Position numbers and translations under genes: made by a program. From an uncultured Erysipelotrichaceae bacterium (lineage in GTDB: Bacteria > Bacillota_I > Bacilli_A > Erysipelotrichales > Erysipelotrichaceae), in NCBI GenBank assembly GCA_903789495.1, contig CAIFEQ010000001.1, positions 1 to 64,000 of the forward strand: a stretch of DNA of 64,000 bases. Direction: 5' to 3'. Below, one piece after another: positions 8,682-17,971 of this stretch (position 1 is the first letter of the stretch; each line of letters begins with the position of its first letter). The notes below the pieces were generated by a model. It ran no database searches and was not told the origin of the DNA. It saw only the letters and a program-made list of their open reading frames with translations.

Positions 8682-10544
8682 ATGAAAACGCTTCGCTCTT
8701 TTTTTAAGACAGAGCAGGATGTGTTTCTGTTCTGCCTGCTGGTCTGGCTGGATGAGGAGATCATGCGGGGAATCAATGGTCTGCCTCTGCTGCAGGCCAA
8801 GCCGATCCTCATGGATGCCCTGCTCCTGCTGATCGCCATTGCCTTCTTTTCGCTGTTCAGCTATGGGGTCCGCATTCATCTGGAGACCTGGACCCTTATG
8901 TTCTTTACCGTCTATGCCCTGGCGCAGACCATTCATTTCCTGTTCTTCGATACCTATTTCTCGCTGACCAAGCTCACCATGCTGTCGGAGCTGAGCGGTG
9001 TGCATGATGAAATCGGTTCCAAGTTCCGCCTCAGCCTGCTGCTGTTCGTGGTCCCGCCGGTGCTCTGGTATGTCTGGCGGCACTACCGCAGGCAGCATCC
9101 GGTCGATACCACGATGCCAAGATTCAGCCGGCGGCTGCTGAGCGGTCTGCTGGCCTGTTTCATCGGCATCGCTTCGAGCAGTGCCCTGGTGGTGGTACGG
9201 GCCAAGACGACGGCAGACATGATGGCCAGTGACTCCTACAGCTATCAGACCATGTCCAACAAGACACGGGTCATGAACCGCTTCGGCATGCTGGCGTTCC
9301 TGTACCGGGATCTGATCAGTGTCTCCGATATGCTGGCAGCCGATACGATCGAGGATGACGCCTGGATTGACAGCTATATTGAGGAATACGGCCTGAGCGA
9401 GAATGCGATGACCGGTACGTTTGCCGGCAAGAACCTGATTCTGATCCTGGCGGAGTCCTGCGGGGCCCAGGCCATTGATCCGGACCTGACGCCGACGCTG
9501 TATCAGATGAGCCAGGAAGGATACTACTGGACGAACTTCTATTCCCCCCTGTATCCGTCCAACACCAACGACACGGAATTCATCGTCAATACCTCGCTGG
9601 TTCCCTCCATCGAGGGAGGCACCACCAGCAAGACGTACTGCTATAACCAGTTCCCGTACTCGCTGGCTTCCCTGCTGTCAGAGCAGGGCTATGCCTGCAA
9701 TTCCTATCACAGCTTCTATAAGAGTTTCTATAACCGGGAACAGTTCCACAGTGCGCTGGGCTTCAGCTACTACTACGCGGCAGAAGATCTGGGCATCACG
9801 CTGGGCGAGGACGAAACCGCCTTCCGCAACTGGCCGGATGATGCGGAGCTTTTTGATGCGGTCATCGACAATACCGATACCAGTCAGCCCTTCTTTGATT
9901 TTGTGATCACGGCCAGCGGGCATATGCCCTACTCCAACCGGGCGGAACTGGAAGAGAACTATGAAAAGGTCCTGGAAGTCAAGCCGGGAATCGATCACGA
10001 AAGCGCCATGTACTATGCCGCCCAGATGAAGCTGGATGAGGGCATTGCCGAACTGCTCAGCCGCCTGGAGGAAGAAGGCGTACTGGAAGATACGGTCATT
10101 GTCCTCTATGGCGACCACTGGCCGTATGGCCTGTCGACGGATGCGTCCCTGTACTATTTCTACGGGAACAACAAGTATGAGTTCATGAAATACAGGACGC
10201 CGTTCCTGATCTACAATGCCGGCACAGCGGGAGAGACCAGCGATGCGCTGGCTTCCACCTTCGATGTCTACCCCACTCTGGCCAACCTGTTCGGTCTGGA
10301 TACCAGCGGGGCCTGGATCACCGGCAAGGATCTCTTCTCCGGGACGACGCGGCCGATCCCGTTCAGCGATCATTCCGTGCTCAGTACGGATTACTACTAC
10401 GATGCGGCCACCGGCAAGACGATCTACTTCAGCGATATCACGGAGGAAGAAGCGGCCGCCGAGCTGGCCGATATGGAAATGCTCTACACCAAGTCACAGC
10501 TGCTTTTAAGCAGCGACTATTACCGCAATCATTATCAGAATTAG
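8682..10544 (+). CDS. ltaS: Lipoteichoic acid synthase family protein
   Basis: Transfers glycerol phosphate from phosphatidylglycerol to build lipoteichoic acid outside the membrane. The 620-residue protein has an N-terminal block of about five membrane helices (residues 10-185) and an extracellular sulfatase-fold domain. Metal and catalytic positions are visible: the Glu of ILAESCG, the Thr nucleophile position in SNTNDTEF, and the DH pair in YGDHWPYG. The start at 8682 has a weak ribosome site. A GAGGAG-led ATG at 8764 is an alternative, but the residues before it match the family N-terminus. A paralogue with another phosphotransfer role is possible. Confidence 0.88.
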   Translation: MKTLRSFFKTEQDVFLFCLLVWLDEEIMRGINGLPLLQAKPILMDALLLLIAIAFFSLFSYGVRIHLETWTLMFFTVYALAQTIHFLFFDTYFSLTKLTMLSELSGVHDEIGSKFRLSLLLFVVPPVLWYVWRHYRRQHPVDTTMPRFSRRLLSGLLACFIGIASSSALVVVRAKTTADMMASDSYSYQTMSNKTRVMNRFGMLAFLYRDLISVSDMLAADTIEDDAWIDSYIEEYGLSENAMTGTFAGKNLILILAESCGAQAIDPDLTPTLYQMSQEGYYWTNFYSPLYPSNTNDTEFIVNTSLVPSIEGGTTSKTYCYNQFPYSLASLLSEQGYACNSYHSFYKSFYNREQFHSALGFSYYYAAEDLGITLGEDETAFRNWPDDAELFDAVIDNTDTSQPFFDFVITASGHMPYSNRAELEENYEKVLEVKPGIDHESAMYYAAQMKLDEGIAELLSRLEEEGVLEDTVIVLYGDHWPYGLSTDASLYYFYGNNKYEFMKYRTPFLIYNAGTAGETSDALASTFDVYPTLANLFGLDTSGAWITGKDLFSGTTRPIPFSDHSVLSTDYYYDAATGKTIYFSDITEEEAAAELADMEMLYTKSQLLLSSDYYRNHYQN

Positions 10545-10580
10545 CGTCTTACACCGAAACAGCAGACAGAAAGACAGACC

Positions 10581-11951
10581 ATGGCAGAACGAGGGAAAAG
10601 CGTAGATCTGACCGAGGGGAATCTGTTTCAGCGGATTATCCTTTTCGCCCTGCCGATTCTTCTCGGGCAGGTGTTTCAGAATCTCTATAACAGTGTCGAC
10701 AGCATCGTGGTCGGCAACTTTGTCGGTACGAGTGCCCTGGCGGCCGTCACCTCTTCGGCGGACATCTCCCAGATGCTGGTGGGGTTCTTCACCGGTCTGT
10801 CGGTCGGCTCCGGCGTGGTCTTTTCCCGCTACTTCGGCGCCAAGGACTATCAGAAGCTGCATGACAGCATCCATACGGCCCTGGCCTTTTCCGCGGTCCT
10901 GGGCCTGCTCATGTGCATCATCGGCATCATCCTGACCCCGCAGCTGCTGCACATGGTAAAATGCCCGGACGATGTCTATCCGGAAGCCCTGACGTATCTG
11001 CGCATCTATCTGATCGGCGTGCTGTTCACCTCGATCTACAATGTGGCCTCGGGTGTCCTGCGTTCGGTGGGTGATTCGCACAGTCCGTTTGTCTATCTGG
11101 TGCTGGCCTCGTTCACCAACATTGCCCTGGATCTGTTCTTCGTCGTCGTGCTGGATATGGGGGTGGCCGGAGTGGCCATTGCGACTATCCTGTCCCAGTC
11201 GGAGTCGGTCATTCTGGTCACCAGAAAGATGCTGCGGACCACAGACGTCTACCGCCTGGTCCTGAGCGATCTGAAGATCGATACCGGTCTGCTGAAGCAG
11301 ATCATGAGCATCGGCATGCCGGCGGCCATCCAGGCCTGCATGATCAGTTTCTCCAACCTGTTCGTGCAGCGTTATATCAATGAATTCGGCATGAAGGCCA
11401 TGGCCGGGGCCGGAGCAGCCAAGAAGATTGACCGCTATGTCGGCCTGATCTCCCTGTCCTTCGGGCAGGCGACCACGACCTTTGTCAGCCAGTGCGTCGG
11501 GGCAGACCGCTATGAGCGGGCCTTCCAGGGCCTGCGGGTCACTCTGATCATTCTGGCCGTGACGGTGGTGGTCACCGCCATTCCGACCTATATCTACGCC
11601 GAGCAGTTCGTACGTCTGTTCACGCAGGATGAAGAGGCCATTGCCTATGGCGTCCTCATGGTCCGGACCATGATGCCGCTCTACTACTTCCAGTCCCTGC
11701 ACCAGGTCTTCTCCAACGCCGTCCGGGGTTTCGGCAAGTCGCTCGTCACGCTGGTGACCACGATTCTGGGTCTGATCGTCTGCCGGCAGCTGTATCTGGC
11801 CATTGCCCTGTCCATCCGGCATGAGATCCAGCTGGTGTACCTGAGCTATCCGGTCGGCTGGGCCAGCTCCGCCATTCTGGCCTTCATTGCCTACATGAAG
11901 CTGATCCGCCTGCCTTATAATCGACGCAAACAGCAGGAACAGGCTGGCTGA
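10581..11951 (+). CDS. MATE family efflux transporter
   Basis: A 456-residue, 12-helix multidrug/toxic-compound exporter driven by Na+ or H+. The N-terminus has the family run LPILLGQVFQNLYNSVDSIVVG, and the second half repeats the pattern (MPAAIQACMISFSNLFVQ). It starts 36 bp after ltaS on the same strand and is probably co-transcribed. The substrate is unknown. A shared bidirectional terminator separates it from the convergent M20 gene. Confidence 0.93.
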   Translation: MAERGKSVDLTEGNLFQRIILFALPILLGQVFQNLYNSVDSIVVGNFVGTSALAAVTSSADISQMLVGFFTGLSVGSGVVFSRYFGAKDYQKLHDSIHTALAFSAVLGLLMCIIGIILTPQLLHMVKCPDDVYPEALTYLRIYLIGVLFTSIYNVASGVLRSVGDSHSPFVYLVLASFTNIALDLFFVVVLDMGVAGVAIATILSQSESVILVTRKMLRTTDVYRLVLSDLKIDTGLLKQIMSIGMPAAIQACMISFSNLFVQRYINEFGMKAMAGAGAAKKIDRYVGLISLSFGQATTTFVSQCVGADRYERAFQGLRVTLIILAVTVVVTAIPTYIYAEQFVRLFTQDEEAIAYGVLMVRTMMPLYYFQSLHQVFSNAVRGFGKSLVTLVTTILGLIVCRQLYLAIALSIRHEIQLVYLSYPVGWASSAILAFIAYMKLIRLPYNRRKQQEQAG

Positions 11952-11982
11952 GAATGCAGGCATGTTCCCTGCAGGCATACAG

Positions 11983-12010
11983 AAAAAACGAGTCATCGAA
12001 CTCGTTTTTT
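11983..12010. terminator. Bidirectional terminator, MATE gene / M20 gene
   Basis: AAAAAACGAG, loop TCATCGAA, CTCGTTTTTT. The stem has U tracts in both directions and lies between convergent genes. Confidence 0.9.
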
Positions 12011-12021
12011 CTGGTTCAGGT

Positions 12022-13269
12022 TCAGTCGAGGATGGAATCGCCTTTCTCGGAACCGGCACACATCAGGATCAGCAGAAGGGCCATCTGCGGCAGCTTGAAG
12101 GCATCCTTCTCCCGGAACTGTTCTTCCAGGGTATGGCACTTGCTGTCGTACTCACTGTTCATGCCCAGGCAGACGGCCGGCAGGCCGGCTTCCAGCGCGC
12201 GGTTGCAGTTGGTGGAACCGCCTTCGCCCAGCTTGGCCTCTTCGCCGCTGAGATACTGGGAAGCCGCCATGGCGCCTTCCACGATCGGGGCATGGGGATC
12301 CTGGTTCCCGGCATCCACATCCATGACATGTTCACACGTATAGGTGATGGTGTCCTTGCCCCAGCGGGCGGTCTCTTCCTTACAGGCCTCATCGATGCAT
12401 CTGAAGATCGCATCATGCAGACGGACCAGCTCTTCATGCGAATTGGAACGGAAGTTCAGCCGGATGACCGCATCCTTGACAATGGCATGAATGGCACTCG
12501 GCGAACCGGCTTCGGCACCGGTGACCGCAAACGTCGTCCGCGGGCTTTCCGGCACTTCCAGCTCGGCAATCTTGGCAATGGCCCGGCCCGCCGCATGCAG
12601 CGGATTGGCCACCTTGCCGAACATCCCATAGGCATGGCCGCCGATGCCATGGAAGGTCACAACATAGGTCTGGATGCCGGTGGCTTCATAGGTGATCTCC
12701 TTGTACCCGTCGCCGTCACAGGAAATGGAAGCCTGCAGCTCGGGATGATGCTGGACATAGTACTGCATGCCTAGCAGAGCACCCATGCCCTCTTCCTGCA
12801 CCGTGCCGACGAAATGCACATCTCCCTTGGTCTGAATGCCGCACTGGTTCATGGCCCGCAGGACCGACAGCACGTTGACACAGCCGCGGGTATCATCGCA
12901 GATGCCCGGGCAGTGAATGTAGCCGTTCTCCCGGCGGATTTCCAGCGGGGTATCTTCGGCAAAGACGGTATCCATATGCCCTTCGATCAGCACATTCTTC
13001 CCGCCGCCTGTACCTTTGCGCACGCCGCAGACATTGCCATAGTCATCGATATGCACATCCGCCAGCCCGGCTTCCCGGAAGAGCTCCATCAGCCGCTTTG
13101 CCTTCTTCTCTTCATGGAATGTCGGGGCCGGAATCAAGGTCAGTTCGCACTGTTTCTGGATGATGAATTCCTGGTCATCCTCAATGAACTTCAGAGCCTT
13201 CTGCACCTGCGCATCGCCGGTGAGCTTCTGCAGGGCCCCCTGCACCTTATCGGAAATTACATAACTCAT
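12022..13269 (-). CDS. M20 family metallopeptidase
   Basis: A 415-residue zinc/cobalt hydrolase of the M20 peptidase clan. The metal ligand motifs are present in order: EGHMDTVF (His/Asp), GICDDTRG (bridging Asp), TVQEEGMG (catalytic and metal Glu), SCDGDG (Asp) and a late His in CHTLEEQF. The lid dimerisation domain lies between. It probably cleaves di- or tripeptides or acylated amino acids in the cytoplasm; the exact substrate is not shown. It is transcribed divergently from fhs. One of four M20 members in this window. Confidence 0.88.
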   Translation of the reverse strand: MSYVISDKVQGALQKLTGDAQVQKALKFIEDDQEFIIQKQCELTLIPAPTFHEEKKAKRLMELFREAGLADVHIDDYGNVCGVRKGTGGGKNVLIEGHMDTVFAEDTPLEIRRENGYIHCPGICDDTRGCVNVLSVLRAMNQCGIQTKGDVHFVGTVQEEGMGALLGMQYYVQHHPELQASISCDGDGYKEITYEATGIQTYVVTFHGIGGHAYGMFGKVANPLHAAGRAIAKIAELEVPESPRTTFAVTGAEAGSPSAIHAIVKDAVIRLNFRSNSHEELVRLHDAIFRCIDEACKEETARWGKDTITYTCEHVMDVDAGNQDPHAPIVEGAMAASQYLSGEEAKLGEGGSTNCNRALEAGLPAVCLGMNSEYDSKCHTLEEQFREKDAFKLPQMALLLILMCAGSEKGDSILD

Positions 13270-13444
13270 TGCTTAACGCCTCCTGATGCTTTAATCATGC
13301 CGCCCTGCCCGTTTTTTCGCAAGGCATCTGCGCAAACTTCCGGCGCTGTCTCCTGCCTGCCATGGTAGAATCAGAACAGAGTGCTGCGCAGTCAGATCAT
13401 GATCACAGCAGATTCGATCCTTGCATAAGGTCAGGAGGTTTTTC

Positions 13445-15118
13445 ATGGAATACAGATCAGATATTGAAATTGCTCAGGCCTGTCAGAAACAGCCGATTCT
13501 GAACATCTCACGCGCTCTGCAGATCCCCGATGACTATGTGGAGCTGTATGGCAATTACAAAGCCAAGATTGATTACCGTCTTCTGAAGAAACTGCCGCAA
13601 AAGCAGAATCATCTCGTCCTGGTCACTGCCATCAACCCGACCCCGGCCGGAGAAGGCAAGACCACGACGACCATCGGCCTGGCCGATGGCCTGCGCCGGA
13701 TCGGCAAGAACGTCGTCGTCGCCCTGCGGGAACCCTCGCTGGGACCCGTCTTCGGCGTCAAGGGCGGAGCGGCCGGGGGCGGCTATGCCCAGGTCGTACC
13801 GATGGAGGATATCAACCTGCATTTCACGGGCGACTTCCATGCCATCGGAGCGGCCAACAATCTGCTGGCCGCCATGCTGGACAACCACATCCAGCACGGC
13901 AACAAACTGGACATCGATGTGCGGCGCATCGTCTGGCACCGCTGTGTCGACATGAATGACCGCCAGCTGCGGTTCATCGTCGACGGCCTTGGCGGCAAGG
14001 CCAACGGCACCCCGCGGGAAGACAGCTTCGACATCACCGTCGCTTCGGAAGTCATGGCGGTGCTCTGCCTGGCCAGAGACATTCCGGATCTCAAGCAGCG
14101 TCTGGGCCGGATTGTCGTGGCCTATAACCATGCAGGTGAGCCGGTCACAGCCCACGACCTCAAGGCCGAGGGAGCCATGGCGGCCCTGCTGAAGGATGCC
14201 CTGAAACCGAATCTGGTGCAGACCCTGGAAGGCACCCCCTGCTTCGTGCATGGCGGTCCCTTTGCCAATATTGCCCATGGCTGCAACTCAGTGATGGCCA
14301 CCAACATGGCCTGCCGGCTTGGCGACTATGCCGTGACAGAGGCCGGATTCGGCGCCGATCTGGGCGCGGAGAAGTTCCTCGACATCAAGTGCCGGCTGGC
14401 CGGCCTGCATCCGGACTGTGTCGTCATGGTCGCGACCGTGCGCGGTCTGAAACATCATGGCGGCTGCCCGAAGGACGAACTGCAGCAGGAACATCTGGAT
14501 TACCTGGAGAAAGGCCTGCCCAACCTCCTGCAGCATATTGCCAACATCAGGGACGTCTATCACCTGCCCTGTGTGGTTGCCATCAACCGCTTCGTCACCG
14601 ATACCAAAGCGGAAACCGAGCTGATCCGCAGCAGATGCGAAGAACTCGGCGTGGAAGTGGCCCTGAGCGAGGTCTGGGAGAAGGGCGGTGCCGGCGGCGA
14701 AGAGCTGGCCGAAAAGGTCGTCAGGCTGTGCGATGAACCGAATGACTTCCAGTATGCCTATCCGCTGGACGAAAGCATCGAAGAAAAGCTGAACGATATA
14801 GCCGTCAAAGTGTACCACGCCGACGGCGTGGAGCTGACCAAGGCAGCCAGGAAGCAGATCAGGGAACTGACCGACCTGGGCTATGGCAGCCTGCCGATCT
14901 GCGTGGCCAAGACGCAGTACAGCTTCAGCGATGATCCCAGCCTGCTGGGAGCGCCGAAGGACTTCCGGATCACCGTCCGCAATGTCCGCGTCTCCGCGGG
15001 AGCCGGCTTCCTGGTCGCCCTGACCGGGGACATCATGACGATGCCCGGCCTGCCGACCGTACCGGCCGCGGAAAACATCGATGTGGATGAGGACGGCACC
15101 ATCCACGGTCTGTTCTGA
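13445..15118 (+). CDS. fhs: Formate-tetrahydrofolate ligase
   Basis: Makes 10-formyl-THF from formate, THF and ATP, feeding purine synthesis and one-carbon flow. The product is 557 residues, the standard length. The P-loop is in [14 protein letters not shown], and [14 protein letters not shown] is the conserved folate/formate region. The open frame extends upstream to a TTG at 13421, but ATG 13445 sits six bases after AGGAGG and matches family N-termini, so it is the start. A UUCG-capped terminator follows. Confidence 0.97.
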   Translation: MEYRSDIEIAQACQKQPILNISRALQIPDDYVELYGNYKAKIDYRLLKKLPQKQNHLVLVTAINPTPAGEGKTTTTIGLADGLRRIGKNVVVALREPSLGPVFGVKGGAAGGGYAQVVPMEDINLHFTGDFHAIGAANNLLAAMLDNHIQHGNKLDIDVRRIVWHRCVDMNDRQLRFIVDGLGGKANGTPREDSFDITVASEVMAVLCLARDIPDLKQRLGRIVVAYNHAGEPVTAHDLKAEGAMAALLKDALKPNLVQTLEGTPCFVHGGPFANIAHGCNSVMATNMACRLGDYAVTEAGFGADLGAEKFLDIKCRLAGLHPDCVVMVATVRGLKHHGGCPKDELQQEHLDYLEKGLPNLLQHIANIRDVYHLPCVVAINRFVTDTKAETELIRSRCEELGVEVALSEVWEKGGAGGEELAEKVVRLCDEPNDFQYAYPLDESIEEKLNDIAVKVYHADGVELTKAARKQIRELTDLGYGSLPICVAKTQYSFSDDPSLLGAPKDFRITVRNVRVSAGAGFLVALTGDIMTMPGLPTVPAAENIDVDEDGTIHGLF

Positions 15119-15124
15119 TCCTCC

Positions 15125-15150
15125 GGGAAGGCTTCGGCCTTCCCTTTTCT
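15125..15150 (+). terminator. Terminator of fhs
   Basis: GGGAAGGC-TTCG-GCCTTCCC, a perfect 8-bp stem with a UUCG tetraloop, followed by TTTTCT. Confidence 0.92.
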
Positions 15151-15201
15151 GACGGCTTAACGTGTTATGATGGAGGAAGGAAAAGGAAGGTGGATCTGAA
15201 C

Positions 15202-16371
15202 ATGAATGTTCATGAGCTCGCATCAAAGTATGAAGATTATCTGATTTCCACGCGCCGCTACCTGCATATGCATCCTGAACTGTCCCTGCAGGAAGAGAAC
15301 ACCTCCAAGCTGATCCAGAAAGAGCTTGGAGACATGGGGATTCCGTTTGAAGTCGTCGGACATCGGAATGTCGTCGGCGTGATCGATACCGGCAAGCCGG
15401 GCAAGCGCCTGGCCATCCGGGCCGACATCGATGCCCTGCCGATTCAGGAAGAGATCGATTCGGAGTTCAAGTCTGTCGTGCCCAACGTCATGCACGCCTG
15501 CGGCCACGACTGCCATACCGCTACTCTGCTGGCCGCGGCCAAATGCCTGATGGAGATCAAGGATCAGCTCAAGGGCGGCAAGATCTATCTCTGTTTCCAG
15601 GTCGCTGAGGAGATCAGCGGACCGGGTCCGGAAGAAATCATTGCCTACCTGAAGAAACAGGGCGGTGTGGATGAGGTCATCGGCAACCATATGACCCCGG
15701 CCCTGCCGGCCAACAACGCGGCCATGAAGGCTGGTCCTTCCAACGCCGGCAACTGCCAGTGGCGGATCACCGTCCACGGCAGAGGCGGTCATGGCAGCCG
15801 TCCGGATCTGGCCATCGATCCGCTGCGTCCGGCAGCGCTGATTCTCAATGCCGTAGCAGCCATTCCGTCCAACCGGCATGCGGCCTTCAATCCGCTGGTC
15901 GTCAATCCCTGCATGATTCACGGCGGCACGGCCTATAACATCGTGCCGGATGAGGCCTACATTGAAGGCAACATCCGCTACTTCCATGCCGAAGAGCTGG
16001 AGGAAGTCCTGAAGCTGATGGATGAAACGGCCAAGGGCATTGCGTCTGCCTTCGGAGCGACTGCCGAATGCGTCAAGATCGCCGGCTGCCCGCCGGTTGA
16101 GAACAACGCGGACGTTGCGGCCCGGGTCAAGAAGGTCATGGAAGCCCAGGGCGTCAAGGTCTTTGTCTCCCCGATGCCTTCCATGGGTTCGGATGACTTC
16201 GGCACCTATACCCAGGCCTTCCCGGCCTGCTACTTCGGATTCGGCGCTTCCAGCGACCGTCCGGATGCCTCGCATAACCTGCATAACAGCAAGCTGTTCT
16301 ATGATGAAAAGGGCCTGCTGCCGATCACGGAATTCTTCGTCAACTACGCCCTCGATCTGCTCAACGAATAA
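15202..16371 (+). CDS. M20D amidohydrolase (N-acyl-amino acid or hippurate hydrolase type)
   Basis: A 389-residue metal-dependent amidohydrolase. The signature HACGHDCHTATLL carries two metal His and an Asp. The Glu pair is in FQVAEEISG, and GRGGHGSRP belongs to the lid domain. Members remove acyl groups from amino acids. ATG 15202 lies 8 bases after AAGGTGG. An in-frame GTG at 15190 is a weaker alternative. It stands between the fhs terminator and its own terminator, so it is probably monocistronic. The substrate is unknown. Confidence 0.88.
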   Translation: MNVHELASKYEDYLISTRRYLHMHPELSLQEENTSKLIQKELGDMGIPFEVVGHRNVVGVIDTGKPGKRLAIRADIDALPIQEEIDSEFKSVVPNVMHACGHDCHTATLLAAAKCLMEIKDQLKGGKIYLCFQVAEEISGPGPEEIIAYLKKQGGVDEVIGNHMTPALPANNAAMKAGPSNAGNCQWRITVHGRGGHGSRPDLAIDPLRPAALILNAVAAIPSNRHAAFNPLVVNPCMIHGGTAYNIVPDEAYIEGNIRYFHAEELEEVLKLMDETAKGIASAFGATAECVKIAGCPPVENNADVAARVKKVMEAQGVKVFVSPMPSMGSDDFGTYTQAFPACYFGFGASSDRPDASHNLHNSKLFYDEKGLLPITEFFVNYALDLLNE

Positions 16372-16385
16372 GCGATACCGACCAG

Positions 16386-16410
16386 GCCGGAGTTCTGCTC
16401 CGGCTTTTTT
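16386..16410 (+). terminator. Terminator of the M20D gene
   Basis: GCCGGAG-TTCTG-CTCCGGC followed by TTTTTT. Confidence 0.9.
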
Positions 16411-16441
16411 CGTTTCCGGATAGACACTTTGGCAGACTTGT

Positions 16442-16468
16442 TTAGCACTCTCATTGACAAAGTGCTAA
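16442..16468 (+). promoter_or_regulatory. CIRCE operator (HrcA binding site)
   Basis: TTAGCACTC, nine bases, AAGTGCTAA. The consensus is TTAGCACTC-N9-GAGTGCTAA, so there is one mismatch. The operator covers the -35 element of the hsp20 promoter, so repression by HrcA and release on heat shock are expected from established knowledge of CIRCE. Confidence 0.92.
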
Positions 16469-16481
16469 ATCGTACTATAAC
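16454..16481 (+). promoter_or_regulatory. Promoter of hsp20
   Basis: A perfect -35 TTGACA (16454-16459), 16-bp spacer, -10 TATAAC (16476-16481). The -35 lies inside CIRCE. Confidence 0.75.
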
Positions 16482-16545
16482 GAAGATGCAAGGCAGGCAG
16501 AGCTCCGGATGGAGCTCACCGAGACCGACAGAATAAAGGAGATGT

Positions 16546-16974
16546 ATGAATATGTTCTTTGTACCGAGTGTGTTTGATGATGATGATCTGAATCTCTTCC
16601 GTGATGTCGCGGGACGGCCGTTCTTCAAGGCCAATGCCAGCCTGATGAATACCGACGTGCAGAAGAAAGACGGTAAGTATCTGCTGGATGTGGATCTGCC
16701 CGGTTTCAGCAAGGATGACATCAAGGTATCCCTGAAGGATGGTGTCCTGAGCATCGAAGCAGCCAAGAATCAGTCCCGGGATGAAAAGGACGATAACGGA
16801 ACCGTCATCCGTCAGGAACGCTTCTCCGGCACCTGCAGCAGAAGCTTCTATGTCGGAGACAAGGTCAAGGAATCCGACATCAAGGCTTCCTATAAGGATG
16901 GTGTCCTGCATCTGGAAGTGCAGGCTCCGGAAGCCATCGAACATCAGGACAACAACTACATTGCCATCGAGTGA
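16546..16974 (+). CDS. Small heat shock protein (Hsp20/alpha-crystallin)
   Basis: A 142-residue ATP-independent holdase that binds unfolding proteins. The alpha-crystallin domain covers about residues 40-135, with the typical start in DVQKKDGKYLLDVDLPGF, the conserved pair KDGVLSIEA and YKDGVLHLEV, and a short tail. A tandem AAGGAG site precedes ATG 16546; ATG 16552 is also possible. CIRCE control of an hsp20 gene alone, rather than of groESL or dnaK, is notable. Terminators follow. Confidence 0.95.
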   Translation: MNMFFVPSVFDDDDLNLFRDVAGRPFFKANASLMNTDVQKKDGKYLLDVDLPGFSKDDIKVSLKDGVLSIEAAKNQSRDEKDDNGTVIRQERFSGTCSRSFYVGDKVKESDIKASYKDGVLHLEVQAPEAIEHQDNNYIAIE

Positions 16975-16983
16975 TGAGCAGAA

Positions 16984-17014
16984 AAACAGCGGCACCCCCC
17001 TCCGCTGTTTTTTC
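16984..17014 (+). terminator. Terminator of hsp20
   Basis: AAACAGCGG (16984-16992) pairs with CCGCTGTTT (17002-17010), then TTTT. Confidence 0.85.
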
Positions 17015-17032
17015 ATGCCCGCATGCCATTAT

Positions 17033-17057
17033 AAAAGCCGCTGACGTGCGGCTTTTT
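17033..17057. terminator. Second, bidirectional terminator between hsp20 and the small leftward gene
   Basis: AAAGCCGC-TGACGT-GCGGCTTT followed by TTT. It serves the gene ending at 17063 on the minus strand. Confidence 0.75.
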
Positions 17058-17062
17058 CAGGC

Positions 17063-17266
17063 TTATTCCCCGATCACGTCAAAATCTGCTCTTCTGTAAA
17101 ACTTCGGCATTTCATCCCTGCCGGCCAGATCCAGCAGAAAACTGTCATGTTCCGGATAAAGATCATCAAACCTGACGATGAATGCCTCTTCGCCGGTCTT
17201 TCGGATCCGCACGCGGTCATACAGCCGGAAATCATACCGCCTGCGGTTCTTCCTCTTTTTCGTCAT
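17063..17266 (-). CDS. Small basic hypothetical protein
   Basis: 67 residues, not recognised. The N-terminus MTKKRKNRRRYDFRLYD is very basic. The middle, DRVRIRKTGEEAFIVRFDD, resembles a short SH3-like or KOW-like beta barrel, a weak resemblance only. An AAAGGGGAAG site precedes the ATG, and a terminator follows. RNA or nucleic acid contact is a reasonable guess but nothing more. Confidence 0.6.
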   Translation of the reverse strand: MTKKRKNRRRYDFRLYDRVRIRKTGEEAFIVRFDDLYPEHDSFLLDLAGRDEMPKFYRRADFDVIGE

Positions 17267-17321
17267 GAACTTCCCCTTTCCTGCCTGTATCCTGTGCCCT
17301 GTTTCCTTCTGCAGGAAACCG

Positions 17322-17351
17322 GGAAAGAAAAGACCGCCGTGACAGCGGTCT
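17322..17351 (-). terminator. Terminator of tRNA-Lys
   Basis: AGACCGC (17331-17337) pairs with GCGGTCT (17345-17351). The minus strand then runs into TTTTCTTTCC. Confidence 0.8.
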
Positions 17352-17363
17352 GCTTACGCCACA

Positions 17364-17439
17364 TGGTGACCCCTGAGGGACTCGAACCCTCGACCCACTG
17401 ATTAAGAGTCAGTTGCTCTACCAACTGAGCTAAGGGGTC
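17364..17439 (-). tRNA. tRNA-Lys (CTT)
   Basis: A cloverleaf with encoded CCA. The acceptor stem pairs GACCCCT with AGGGGTC. The anticodon arm is ACTGA-CTCTTAA-TCAGT, giving CTT for AAG codons. The T loop is GTTCGAGTC. The gene has its own terminator. Confidence 0.95.
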
Positions 17440-17507
17440 AGCTGATTTGTGCTTAACAATAATAACCCAAGGCCAGAGAAATGACAAGCCGGTTTTTCCG
17501 CAAGGTC

Positions 17508-17539
17508 AAAAAAACAGCTCAGGGTTTCCTGAACTGTTT
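17508..17539 (-). terminator. Terminator of hup
   Basis: On the minus strand AAACAGTTCAGG pairs with CCTGAGCTGTTT (one wobble), followed by a run of T. Confidence 0.85.
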
Positions 17540-17558
17540 CTGAGTACTATGTTGGAGA

Positions 17559-17843
17559 TTACTTAACAAGATCCTTCAGAGTCTTGCTTGCCTTGAAGGT
17601 AGGAACCTTGGAAGCCTTGATCTTGATCGGCTCCTTGGTACGAGGGTTGATGCCGTCACGGGCAGCTCTCTTCTTGACTTCGAACTTGCCGAAGCCATTG
17701 ATTTCGACTGTGCCGCCCTTCTTCAGCATCTTGGCCATCTCATCGAAGATGTAGTCAACAGTTTCGCCGGCCGCCTTCTTTGTGATGCCCTGCTCTTCAG
17801 CAAGCTGATCAGCAAGGATTTTCTTTGTGAGAACCTTTTCCAT
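17559..17843 (-). CDS. hup: DNA-binding protein HU
   Basis: A 94-residue nucleoid protein that binds and bends DNA as a dimer. The family pattern is complete: an N-terminal helical dimer region, GGTVEINGFGKFEV, then the arm with RAARDGINPRTKEPIKI and the closing PTFKASKTLKDLVK. Codon use is of the highly expressed type. It is a single gene with its own promoter and terminator. Confidence 0.97.
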   Translation of the reverse strand: MEKVLTKKILADQLAEEQGITKKAAGETVDYIFDEMAKMLKKGGTVEINGFGKFEVKKRAARDGINPRTKEPIKIKASKVPTFKASKTLKDLVK

Positions 17844-17888
17844 AGTATCTTTTTTTCTCCTTCATTCTTGTCATTTACTGACAGTTTT

Positions 17889-17916
17889 ATTTTACCCGTT
17901 TCATTCTCTAATTCAA
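17889..17916 (-). promoter_or_regulatory. Promoter of hup
   Basis: Minus strand -35 TTGAAT (17916-17911), 16-bp spacer, -10 TAAAAT (17894-17889). Confidence 0.6.
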
Positions 17917-17971
17917 TACGGGAACCGCATAATCATCGCAGATTTTGCGATTTTCAGCATGCATGAAACGC

